From: Doryteuthis pealeii
Taxonomy: Eukaryota; Mollusca; Cephalopoda; Myopsida; Loliginidae
Assembly: GCA_023376005.1 (NCBI GenBank)
Contig: CM042151.1
Span: 75,482,039 to 75,546,038, forward strand
Direction: 5' to 3'
DNA length: 64,000 nucleotides
The translations under genes and the position numbers were made by a program. The notes beneath the pieces were generated by a model that saw only the letters and a program-made list of their open reading frames with translations, was not told the origin of the DNA and searched no databases. Positions 36,501-44,375 of the stretch are shown in pieces; within the stretch, counting starts at the first letter, position 1; each line of letters begins with the position of its first letter.

Positions 36501-39500
36501 ACTAAATAAACGTTAATCAGGAGGGGTACAAACGAATGCTCACGTTCAGGGCCGGAATTTAAAAAATATTTTGAAAATGCGTATTCTGTGTTAGAAATAA
36601 AATAAATTTTATTTTTAAAAATCAGAAGCATTATTATCCATAAGAAAAACTCAAAAGAGTTTGAAGTAAAAATATGTAAAAAAAGGTATCAAAAATGTTC
36701 AGGATGTATTCCAGCTACAAAAAGGAAGTTAAAAAGTCCACAGCACAATTGAAGAATGATGGAAAGTTTCGGGAATTTGTAATATTGACAAATTCATAGT
36801 GTTGCGGTCCTTATCCTTAAATGTTTATGTATGTGTAAATGAGCTTATTTTGTCTTTCCTTCTGTTTATTCAGTGTTAGGGTATCATTAGATATACTAAT
36901 ACTAATATTAGACCTTGGTGAGTGGGGACTTGTTGTAACCTAACAATGGTTATTTCTCATTTAGTAACCTAATGGAGGTTGGAAATGGAATCTTTATAAC
37001 ATTAACAAAATACAATACTTGCCAGCGGCGTGAAGAAAGTAAACCACTGCCAGTGGTATGAGACTACTCAGTCAGCATAATACTCCTGTATTTATGAGGA
37101 TTGGAACATACCCTTTAATGTTCATAGGTAGGGTATATAACAGGACTTGACTAAATATACCCTCTAGCACCAACCAACCCAATACTACTGTGGTGAATTT
37201 GATCTTCTGCTAATGCTCCAAACTTGTGTCCTTGTGTCATACTAAACTTAGTAAATATCAATTAACCACATTAACTTTTAATTTCAGCTTTTTTAAATGT
37301 ACATTTATTGGTTGCTATCACTTTCATTAACATTTTTATTTTTTTTATTTTATCAGAATGGCCTCGAGACACAATTCCAGTTGAGGGCCGAACTGACCAG
37401 ACTAATTCCTTGTCAGCCACTCGAGTCATGTGTGGGGCCCTTGTGCTACCAACAATTGCTACTTCTGTTGGAAAGATTGCCTTTGGGTCTGTACAGTCCA
37501 ACTTCCAGCGTACACTTTTAGTAAGTTCTCTTGTTTTTTTTTGTTTTTTTTGTCAAAACCTTTTCTTACTGATTTGATTCTGACAAGGATTCTGGGATGT
37601 TTAAGATTGCATGAATTTTCTCAAAAACAAGCACCAACTTTGTAGACCTTCTGCTTTCTTTTATTTGATACGTAGCCTTCTTTTTCTTGCATTTCATTTG
37701 TAGATCTATATGACGCTACAGCTATACTGCCCTGTTGGCTGGAGCTGCAGAATACGTTGACTACACTTCTGCAGAGGGGTAATCCCCCCCCCACCCCACC
37801 CAGTGGGACCACTTTTTGGCTGTGTAGTGACCCATAATGCCTGAGGACAGGATTATGGTGGTTGTGGTGTGTGACCTGGGTACTAAATAGTTCCACGACA
37901 TGCAACACTCCACTCTGGCCGTTACTTGGACTAGACAGGTGGTCCAAGAGGCCCCATCTGATCATTTAGCTGGTCATATCAAGCCCTAGCACCTATATGA
38001 TTGTCCTGTATTCTTTAAATAGCTCTCATGGCAAACCCTCACCCCCTTTTTTTCCGCCCTGTCGGCTGAGCATTAGAATACACCTCTGTAGAGGGGTAAG
38101 ACTCCCCCAATGGGGCCACCTGTTGGCCCTGGGTGGTGACACGTGATGCTTAAGGATGGTACCCAGGTAAGACGGTTCTGACCCAGAGTGGTAGTACCTG
38201 TTAGGGTCCGATCTATAGGTTAAATAGAAAAATGTTTATATTAAAAAAAATTGAATACCCATTAAGAATGAATTTATTTCAAAACTTTGTCTGCGAAGCT
38301 ACTCCTGCATCTCTCTGGCATTCTGCATCTTCGCTGCACGGCCATGGTCTGCTGGCTATTTCTATGTCCACGTTGCACAAAACATCTCGCAGGTGTACAA
38401 ACAAACAGTATCAAATAAACAACACAAGACAATGTCAGGTGAACTTCAGAAAAATCTCCAGTGCTTATTATTCATTTGCTGGGCTGGAGATGGGGCATTT
38501 AACTGGAGAAAGGAATTGGTCAACTACCTAGACTTCTTGTCTCTAATCTGAGGAGTTATGGATATGGGGAGGGTTTTACTGCTTACTAGTAGACACCTAC
38601 TGTGCAGCCACATATGCATGCCCAATGCATAGTATTACAATTAAATTCCGTAAAACAAACCAAAGCAAAGTAAATCCAGGGCATCTTCGGCATGACATGC
38701 TGTAAATTCCAACCAGCCATTTGTTATAAATAAAATCTGTAGTTGGTTGGCATCCTTCCATCTACTAAAGATGATGGCGTAGAGTCCACTTTTTTTATTT
38801 TTTTTTTTTTTTTTTTATATATCTGCAACTGCGTGAGTGGTTGAGCAGCACAGTTTTTGAATGGCAATCTCTGGTGCAGTGACTGCGAACACTTCGGGTG
38901 GCCAGGTCGGATGCCTTCGTTAGGTTCATCAATGCAGTGCAGAGTGGCATCCGCTCTCCCGGCACCCTTCCTGCAGCTGGCATAGTGAAATCATGTCCAC
39001 AGTTGCTCGGAAGCCACACTGTGTTCCTGGATAGGTGCAAGATGCAAAGTCTGCAGACGCGCCAATGTAACACGCGCAAGACTTCTCAAACTATGCTGAA
39101 GTCGCTCCGATCTCCTTTGTTCCTGTATAAGGGGACGATGGTAGCGTCCCGCTTGTCCTGAGGGATGTGTCCATGTTCCCAGCAACTGCAGAATCGCTAG
39201 TGTAGTGGTTGGAGCAGTGCTGCCCCATGTCTGCAAGATATTTGCTGATATGCCGTCACTCCCGGCTGCTTTCTTATCAATGAGGTGGTTCTCTCCATTT
39301 TGTAGTGGAAAACTACTTATACTAAGTCACAACTTAGGAATTAAAAATCTGTATAGTGACCTTTGTAATAGATGACAACTTAAGCCATGTAAAAGGATGC
39401 TTTTGTTATAAGGAATATAATTTTTTTATTTCTATACAGGGAGGTGTTGCATTCATCATCATCAAAGGTTTTCTGAAGATCTACCTCCGGCAACAACTCT

Positions 39501-39622
39501 ACAACCAACAGATGAGTCGTATTGTGAAGGACTACAATGAGGACGAAGCTGCTTCACCTTCAGCGCAACCAGTTGCTTCAACATCCACAGCTGCACAACG
39601 GAGAGATGATGAGAATGAATGA
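25423..39622 (+). CDS. MARCHF5: MARCHF5 (mitochondrial E3 ubiquitin ligase), 3' part of gene, four exons
   Basis: Joined exons 25423-25553, 34082-34259, 37357-37520 and 39440-39622 encode about 217 residues that align end to end with the membrane part of MARCHF5/MITOL. This is an outer-mitochondrial-membrane RING-CH ubiquitin ligase that acts on fission, fusion and quality-control factors. Diagnostic strings are VTYGAVTVMQ, GHKEG.NVMERADPLFLL, VRWEDYVLKLWRK, SATRVMCGALVLPTIAT and GGVAFIIIKG. Four hydrophobic segments are seen: one in exon 1, one in exon 2, one in exon 3 and one opening exon 4, as in the family. Splice phases are consistent throughout: exon 1 starts with 2 bases of a codon and ends phase 0, exon 2 ends with 1 base of a Glu codon, and exon 3 ends phase 0. 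The catalytic RING-CH domain is not in the window. The C-terminal tail is longer than the human one and rich in Ser, Ala, Pro and Thr. The order of exons and lack of stops argue for an intact gene. Confidence 0.95.
25763..26350 (+). mobile_element. D1 element with target-site duplication
   Basis: A 588-bp complete D1 (head CCTTGTCGGCTGGGGCGTTA, tail GGCATTAAATGACCCACTGA with GTTGATATGCCATAAAAC). It is flanked by AAACTTCCA at 25754-25762 and 26351-26359. It lies 0.2 kb downstream of a MARCHF5 exon. Confidence 0.9.
26915..27000 (-). repeat. Family E end fragment
   Basis: GGACTGTTGTCCTCATCTTT, then CTCAACATTTCAGCC and CCTACTTCAGGTGTACC, the left end of family E. An inverted end at 27480-27520 (CAATAAAGATGAGGACAACA) may pair with it. 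Confidence 0.55.
27165..27372. repeat. Family E short form, inverted ends
   Basis: GGACTATTGTCCTCATCTTT at 27175 is mirrored by AAAGATGAGGACAATAGTCC near 27345. The middle holds repeats of AAGAAAGTTCCCGAGTTCGA type. Confidence 0.7.
27575..27640 (+). repeat. D2 tail fragment
   Basis: TCTAATCACTCGGCATAAAA, TAACCCTGGACATATTGACA and ATTAAAATCAATT: only the tail remains, next to family E sequence. Confidence 0.65.
27650..28560 (-). repeat. Family E long form, split by D1
   Basis: 27650-27899 plus 28480-28560 equals 6985-7335; the D1 element at 27900-28468 lies between. The tRNA-like segment is at 28470-28560 on the - strand. Confidence 0.75.
27900..28468 (+). mobile_element. D1 element inserted in a family E copy
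   Basis: Complete D1 of about 569 bp. Flanks TTGCGCTTGAC (27889-27899) and TTGCACTTGAC (28469-28479) form an 11-bp duplication with one change. The host sequence is intact across this point in the paralogue at about 7240 (ATCCTTGACCAGG), giving an empty-site comparison. Confidence 0.9.
29840..30560 (+). repeat. Direct duplication flanking a Helitron
   Basis: TATAAAAAGCAAGCTAGCAG with CATTACAAAAACATTACAAG (29868-29912) recurs at 30495-30545 (TATAAAAAGTAAGCTAGTAG). The 563-bp Helitron 29918-30480 lies between; Helitrons do not make target duplications, so the duplication has another cause. Confidence 0.75.
29918..30480 (-). mobile_element. Non-autonomous Helitron
   Basis: - strand start TCTTTTTTATTGGAGATTCG, GTGTCTCTTTGTAACTGAAA; end with CACTGCCCGGGGGGTGTTTG and TCTTGCTAG|T. 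It is flanked on both sides by copies of one host segment (29850-29915 and 30485-30550). Confidence 0.78.
30728..31119 (-). mobile_element. Non-autonomous Helitron in D2
   Basis: - strand start TCTATTAATAATGGGGATTT, end with ACATCACCCGGAAGGTGTTT and TTTGTACTAG|T. Insertion point in D2 is A|T. Confidence 0.8.
31759..32387 (-). mobile_element. Non-autonomous Helitron in D2, complete
   Basis: - strand start TCTTATTATAATGGAGATTG, end hairpin GCACCCAGAGGGTGC, ATATATTTACTAG|T. 629 bp; closest relative is 6222-6864. Inserted in the same D2 as 30728-31119. Confidence 0.85.
32739..33316 (+). mobile_element. D1 element with imperfect target-site duplication
   Basis: Complete D1 (head CTGTTCTGTCTGCTGGGGCG, tail GGCATTAAATGACCCACTGA). 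Flanks at 32717-32738 and 33317-33338 match over about 22 positions with two differences (CAAACCCTTAAAAATG.. against CAAACCCTTACAAATT..). Confidence 0.85.
33592..33908 (+). repeat. Dispersed repeat F, copy 2
   Basis: CAGAGATGTTGATAGGTACA, CCCACCATTTCCAGCTAACT to AATTAAAAAGCTATCAG. It lies 170 bp upstream of a MARCHF5 exon, at the end of the intron. Confidence 0.8.
34082..34259 (+). CDS. MARCHF5: MARCHF5 exon (second visible), transmembrane segment 2
   Basis: Acceptor is TTTTTTTCCAG ending at 34081. The exon encodes VLGHKEGLNVMERADPLFLL, then a hydrophobic helix (FGLPAIPLTLICGKL), then VRWEDYVLKLWRKHASRFNYFWKG. Reading phase fixes the donor at GGAG|GTTGGT after 34259, so the split codon reads GAA (Glu) with the next exon. 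A stronger-looking GTAATA five bases downstream would create an in-frame TGA with the next exon, so it is not used for this protein. Confidence 0.93.
34502..34643 (+). mobile_element. Penelope-like element reverse-transcriptase fragment
   Basis: One frame reads LCTSHCYFQYNNIYYKQKFG then LPMGSPLSGVVACLYLEFLE and SGPFRYIET. The string YYxQxFGLPMGSPLS..(L/V)A is the palm motif typical of Penelope-like elements. It is cut by the SINE-B copy that follows. Confidence 0.75.
34645..34900 (+). mobile_element. SINE-B, full length
   Basis: Head GTGTAATATCATAGAAAATG, box B GAGTTCAAATCCTGG, end CTGCTTAAAAAATTGACCTT and AGAGGGGTTGATAAAT. It interrupts a Penelope-like fragment. Confidence 0.8.
34925..35245 (+). 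mobile_element. LINE reverse-transcriptase C-terminal fragment
   Basis: Same LINE family: ATCCCACAAAACAGCAGTGC, CGGTTCTGCTGGAGAAGTAA, ACCAATGTTGGTCGACCAGC and GATGGCGAGAGAGAGTCAAG track the reference copy. Many disruptions. Confidence 0.7.
35690..35890 (+). repeat. Family E 3' fragment
   Basis: ATGGTTAACGAAATGAGAAC, AAACATTGTGTAGCTAATAA, TAAAGATGAAGACAATAGTC and CAATCCTCATCTAAAAAATT. Confidence 0.62.
37357..37520 (+). CDS. MARCHF5: MARCHF5 exon (third visible), transmembrane segment 3
   Basis: Acceptor TTTTATCAG ends at 37356 and donor TTTTA|GTAAGT follows 37520. The exon is 2 bases plus 54 codons. It begins WPRDTIPVEGRTDQTNSLSA and continues TRVMCGALVLPTIATSVGKI, the conserved third membrane helix, ending QSNFQRTLL. 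It replaces the human linker (PRIPAEANPLADHVSATRIL) with a similar-length segment. Confidence 0.95.
37730..38035 (+). mobile_element. D1 element, 5' half
   Basis: Head CCCTGTTGGCTGGAGCTGCA through GTCATATCAAGCCCTAGCAC, then it stops and a second D1 head begins at about 38057. Confidence 0.8.
38057..38290 (+). mobile_element. D1 element, internally deleted
   Basis: Head CCCTGTCGGCTGAGCATTAG joins directly to TGACCCAGAGTGGTAGTACC, skipping about 300 bp; ends after GAATGAATTTATTTCAAAAC. A tail-like piece (ATTCCGTAAAACAAACC) lies at 38645. Confidence 0.75.
38735..39300 (-). mobile_element. LINE reverse transcriptase, decayed internal part and 3' end
   Basis: On the - strand: KKAAGSDGIS (family pattern NGKAPGxDGI), a shifted QAGRYHRPLIQEQRRS, then ALMNLTKASDL (the RT motif LTKAFD) and the 3' end GATGGAAGGATGCCAACCAA, shared with 59490-59935. 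Frames shift repeatedly. Confidence 0.65.
39440..39622 (+). CDS. MARCHF5: MARCHF5 last coding exon, transmembrane segment 4 and C-terminal tail
   Basis: Acceptor TCTATACAG ends at 39439. The exon encodes GGVAFIIIKGFLKIYLRQQL (fourth hydrophobic segment and basic flank), then an acidic stretch (KDYNEDEAA) and a low-complexity Ser/Ala/Pro/Thr tail, ending RRDDENE and stop TGA at 39620-39622. The tail is roughly 25 residues longer than the human protein, judged from memory of the family. It faces the cytosol in the known topology. Confidence 0.95.
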   Translation, partial: GGVAFIIIKGFLKIYLRQQLYNQQMSRIVKDYNEDEAASPSAQPVASTSTAAQRRDDENE

Positions 39623-40175
39623 CATTCTATACCCCCCAACACCAACTGCCCCGCTCCCTCACTCTCCCCGCCTCCCCTCTCCAAAACCATGACCCTTGCC
39701 CTTTACCCTTGAAACACAATTTTAAAGAAGCACACCTGATGAAAGAAAGAAAGGAAAAAAAAAAAAGGATTGAAAAAAAAAAACAAAAAAACAGAACATG
39801 GGGGTGGGTGGGAAATTTATATGAACATTGACAAAAATATATATATAGATCTCTGCATGAAAAACAACAAAGCTTTGATGACATCAAAGATTCTCGTTTC
39901 TTTCCCAAAACAGAAAAACCAAAATATCTGTGAATATTTTATCCCTCTTCCACGCCCCCGTCCTCTACTCCTCCCCCCTCTTCCTTCCATTCTCCCTTCT
40001 TTGATTAGTATGTTCTTGATACTGTTGTTTCCACGGTGATAAAGAAACCTGCCCTCTCTTCCTCCAATGCTGAGGCAGAATGATGGCACATACACACACA
40101 TATATATATATATAATATATATATATATGCATATATATGTAAAAATAAAATTTTAGAAAGAAGATGAAATAAGAG

Positions 40176-40206
<31 letters not shown>

Positions 40207-41450
40207 TAAGCTCTTACTTAGCAGAAGTATGTCATTTCTTATTAAACAAAGAAAAAAAAAGATGATATATAAAGGGAGTTGTGTCCTCTCTATTTTTTTT
40301 TTTTTTTGTATTTGTTAATGTATTTTGCATTTGTGTTTAGGTAATTAAGAGACTTGAGGTCATTAAAGGGTGAAGCTGTGTATGTCTTTCAGTTTTGGTC
40401 ATGTGATGTATGTATGACCATAAATGGGCATCCATGTTGTGCCATTGAAGCATAACAGTGTGTCACTATGTTTTGAGTTTTGTGATGGTGCCCAAAATCT
40501 GTGGTTGATGAAGACCTTGTTAAGAAGAAAAAAAAAACATCTTACATGTTTCCTGTTGAAAAAAAAAAAGCAAAAAAGCAAAAAACAACTAAAGTTTTTT
40601 TTACAGGTGTGTTTTGTGAAAGATAACTATGGAAGAATGTAGTGTGTATAGTCAACCTGTGTATTTACAGACATGGTAATCAGGTCTGCATATATATTAA
40701 AAAGATTTGGTTAAATCGAACTTAACGGACCTATATTCCACCATTGTATGTCACCCTGCCGAAAAAAGAAAAAAAATACCAAAAAACAGGGAATTAACCA
40801 AATTTAATGAAATTTTCAGTGTTGATATATTAATGAATAAAAGATATAATGCACCAGTTATTTTACTTAAAAACTTTTGAATTCTTTAGGTCAATTAACT
40901 TTGAACCATGTATCTTTGAGGCATAAAACAGATTCTCAAAGATATGTGATTCAGAGTTAACTGATCTGAAAAAATGTAAAAGTTTTTGAATAAAATAACT
41001 GGTGCATCTATATCTTTTATTCATTAATATATCAACACTGAAAATTTTATTAAATTTGGTTAATTCCCTGATTTTTGGTATTTTTTTTTCTTTCGGCAGT
41101 GTGACATACGATGGTGGAATTTAGATCCATTAAGTTCGATTTAACCAAAGATTTTGATATGTGAAGGGGAAAAATGCTATAATAGCAGTTTTTCTCCTTT
41201 ATTTTTTTTTTTTCTTAACTTGAGAGGTAGGGTGGAATGATTCAGTTGCTTGTTTCCTAAATGCTGTAGTAAATTTAACCCATTTACTGGCGGCCCAGAA
41301 AAAAAAAAGAAATACATTTATTGGATAATGAACAAGCAAACAAATATACTCGGCTTGGTAATGTCTTATAGATTTTTGCATCTATTCTAAGTGCTGAAAT
41401 GATTTTGAAAATGTCTGTTGCTAATAAAATTGCAAAATAGAAATTCATTT
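39623..41450 (+). other. Probable MARCHF5 3' UTR with candidate poly(A) signal
   Basis: Directly after the stop comes a C-rich stretch (39625-39720), A-rich runs, AT microsatellites (40100-40205) and then a long inverted repeat (40705-41149). An AATAAA at 41423-41428, followed by A/T-rich sequence, is one candidate polyadenylation signal; others occur near 40147 and 40845. The transcript end is an inference: no open reading frame in this stretch looks coding. Confidence 0.45.
40705..41149. repeat. Long inverted repeat (fold-back) in the MARCHF5 3' region
   Basis: Left arm 40705-40921 and right arm 40935-41149, about 215 bp each, around a 13-base spacer. Examples: GGTTAAATCGAACTTAACGG against CCATTAAGTTCGATTTAACC, and GATATAATGCACCAGTTATT against AATAACTGGTGCATCTATAT. 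A MITE-like structure; if transcribed it would form a long duplex. Confidence 0.88.
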
Positions 41451-41774
41451 CAGGATTATCCAATAAATAATCAGTTGTGATCTCATTTATAAATTCTTCA
41501 TAATCACTTGATAAGTTGGCACATATGAACCAGCTGGGTCCCTTCAGAAAAAAAAAAAATTTTTTTTTTTTTCTCCCAAATATTTATTTTATTGTTTACC
41601 ACACAGAAAACCTAGCTCTATTCAGACAATTTGTTAGTTTTTAAAAAAATATTGATTTTTTTATATTATTTTAGAAGGGGATCCTATTTATGATATGATG
41701 TATTTAACAGCTTATAAGACACACCTTAACTTGGGCAGGCATTTATAAAAAAAATAATAAACAGTTTTATTTGA

Positions 41775-42015
41775 ATTATTCGGACTATTGTCCTCATCTT
41801 TATTGTTATCAGTATAACGTTTTGGTCAATGTGCCCTCAGGCCTTCTTCAGGTATTTCTTGTCGGACTTGGGAGCCTTCTTATTGAACTCAGAAACTTTC
41901 TTATCATAATCAGGAGTAATCATTGGCTGAAATGTTGTACAGATAACAATAAAGATGAGGACAATAGTCCGAATAATCCAAATAATCAAGCCTCATCTAA
42001 AAAATTCAGAGAAAT
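41775..42015. repeat. Family E short form, inverted ends
   Basis: CGGACTATTGTCCTCATCTT at 41781 and AAGATGAGGACAATAGTCCG near 41953. Followed by CAAGCCTCATCTAAAAAATT, which trails many copies. Confidence 0.7.
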
Positions 42016-42454
42016 AAAAATAAACGGGTTTGGTAATTTCCTATTTTATATTTAAAAAATCAAAACAATATTAAAGTGAATTAAAGTCTTGCATGTACTT
42101 CAGTACCAGGTTTTACCGTCATTAATATTTCTTCGATTTATTTAGTCCATAATTGCATGTTTGACGCCTAAGAGAATTTTTTTATCAATCGACAGTGAGC
42201 ACACCACTTAATACCATTCCATGATTCTGGCATAGATTGAGCCAGTGTTGTAATCGAATGCTTTTCATTAATTACTAGTGCAATAAATATTTTGTTCAGA
42301 TTTATAATAAAACAAGCAACTGCAGAGCATCCATGAGGCATGCTTATAAAAATGAAATTCTTTTTAAAGCAAAAAAAAAAAGAAAAAAAGATTAGCTCCG
42401 ATTTAAACAAATTTGATTTTATGAGTGTGAAATAGAGATTAACATGGATTAAAA

Positions 42455-42498
42455 CTACGAATGTCAGGTGTATGGTTTTCACCTGACATTCGTAGCCC
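42455..42498. repeat. Short perfect hairpin
   Basis: CTACGAATGTCAGGTG and CACCTGACATTCGTAG (arms of 16 bases) flank a short loop. Confidence 0.9.
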
Positions 42499-42609
42499 TC
42501 TCCACTATCGGGTCATTTTTCAAGTTTCATATGTATTCAGACCTTGTTTATATTTGCGGAGATGTTTGTGGTTTAATTTAAGGGCCACTAGCCTGTAACC
42601 CAAAGTTGA

Positions 42610-42820
42610 ACCTTCATTGCCATTACTCCCAGGTCCACTCTACCTGTAGTGATACTACTTGTTAGGGTCCTATCTAAGGGTTAAATATAAAAATAAATGA
42701 ATTTTTTAAAATTGAGTTTAAAAAAAAAAATTTGAATACCCATTAAGCATGAACGGAACAAGACGTCTTCAGCATAAAATAACCCAACAAGGGTTGACCT
42801 GCCATAAAATGCAACAAAGT
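42610..42820 (+). mobile_element. D1 element, 3' fragment
   Basis: CATTGCCATTACTCCCAGGT through a tail with GCATAAAATAACCCAACAAG and GGTTGACCTGCCATAAAA. Confidence 0.7.
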
Positions 42821-43149
42821 TGAACAGTGAGCAGGGTGGTTTTCTGGGAAATTTTTTGAAAAAAAAAAATTGCATCTTATAAGTCATCATATACGGTAAA
42901 TACCATGTCAAAACGATCTCCAACTTTCCAACATGCATGTACTCAAGTTATCTTTCCCATGTCAACTTTGAAATGATGCTCATGTCTTTGAAATTTGGGT
43001 CCTAATTAGTTTTCCACCCTCTCCTACTCTTAGCGATTTATGGGAATAAGTTTTTGGTTCTGTTTGTCTTTGTATCTTATCCCCAATAAAAGCTGGTTCT
43101 TCTTGTGGGCTGGTAAGCTGAAAATGAATTAAAGAATGAAAAGGAAAGA

Positions 43150-43252
43150 GACAAAGACGCTAAAAACAATCTCCTTGGTCTAGCGCTAGAGAAAAGGGGA
43201 TTGACTCCCCTGCTGATACCGACTGTAGGCCACCCTGGCAACTTTACTTTTT
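43150..43252 (+). mobile_element. SINE-A, 3' part
   Basis: ACAATCTCCTTGGTCTAGCG to GGCAACTTTACTTTT. Confidence 0.72.
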
Positions 43253-43359
43253 TACTATTTATATTCTAGAATTAATATTTTTCCAAATAGACAAACTGTT
43301 TGAATAGAGGAAGGTCTTTTGAATGTTAAGCAAGTTGCTAAAAAAAAAAAAAAAATTAT

Positions 43360-43745
43360 TCGGACTATTCCTCATCTTTATTGTTATCTGTACGTTTCAT
43401 CCGATGTGTCCTCCAGCCTTCTTCAGGTATTTCTTATCAGACTTGGGGGCCTTCTTGTTGTAATCAGGAGCCATCACGGAACCTTGAACCCAATCCTTTA
43501 TTCGATCCATGGGGGGTATCCTGTTCTCATTCCGCTAACCATAAAGGGTTGGGTTCAAAGTTCTGTGATGGTTCATGATTACGACATCAAGAGTTCAAGA
43601 AGGCTCCCAAGTCTGACAAGAAATACCTGAAGAAGGCCGAAGGGCACATCAGCTAAAACATTGTGTAGATAACAGTAAAGATGAGGACAATAATCCAAAT
43701 AATCCAAATTATCAAGCCTCATCTAAAAAATTCAGAGAAATAGCT
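43360..43745. repeat. Family E copy, inverted ends
   Basis: CCTCATCTTTATTGTTATCT near 43371 and AAAGATGAGGACAATAATCC near 43678; middle with CCATGGGGGGTATCCTGTTC. Followed by CAAGCCTCATCTAAAAAATT. Confidence 0.68.
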
Positions 43746-43765
43746 TTAAAAAAAAAAAGTTTTTC

Positions 43766-43801
<36 letters not shown>

Positions 43802-44375
43802 CTGATTGGGACCCTTCTGATTCAGTTGTTCTGATAAATCTAAGCTTCATTGATCACTTGCACAAAGATATTCACAAAGCTCTTCATCAATAATAATAAA
43901 CCCACTTTGCCATTTTGAGGAAAGGAAAACAAATTTTTTTTTACTTTCTTCGCACTGATTGCTTGGAGGAAGGGGATGCCAATTTGATGCCCTGACTCAC
44001 AGATAGAACAGAGTTGCTATCAAACACAAGAAAATAAAAACTTTTGTCATTCACATTGAGTTATAGTTATGTGTGTGTGACTGACAGACAATTTTTTTTT
44101 TTTTTTTTTTTTGTTATTTGCATTTGAACTGCAATGACTGAACTTCCTGTTATTGTCTTGATTTTATTTCTATTTTTGTTTTTGTCAAATACTTACATAG
44201 GTATTGCATATTTGAGGGTACTTTTAAAATCTGTGATACCCAAGAGATTAATTGTCAATTTGTTTGACAAGCTTTATGGAGAAGGAAATAGAAATAATGT
44301 GGACTTCGCTTTTGCAATAATAGCAATTTCCAGACCATTCCAATTAAGAAATATATATATATATATAATGTATAC

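Larger units (their letters stand above)
34260..37356 (+). other. MARCHF5: MARCHF5 intron, 3.1 kb
   Basis: Starts GTTGGT and ends TATCAG. Contains a Penelope-like RT fragment, a SINE-B copy, a LINE C-terminal fragment and a family E end. 35900-37350 is otherwise single-copy-looking; 36833-36905 is an inverted copy of about 34410-34480. No coding sequence seen. Confidence 0.88.
37521..39439 (+). other. MARCHF5: MARCHF5 intron, 1.9 kb
   Basis: Starts GTAAGT and ends CTATACAG. It holds two partial D1 copies (37730-38290) and a decayed LINE reverse-transcriptase fragment on the - strand (38735-39300). Confidence 0.9.

Noticed and set aside
39619..40101. Several frames of 70-94 codons after the MARCHF5 stop
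   Set aside because: Low-complexity translations (Pro/Leu, Lys, Phe) of C-rich and A-rich 3' UTR sequence on both strands.
42815..42850. Second 5S-like remnant (CAAAGTTGAACAGTGAGCAG)
   Set aside because: Only about 20 bases of loose similarity next to a D1 tail; no other 5S landmarks.
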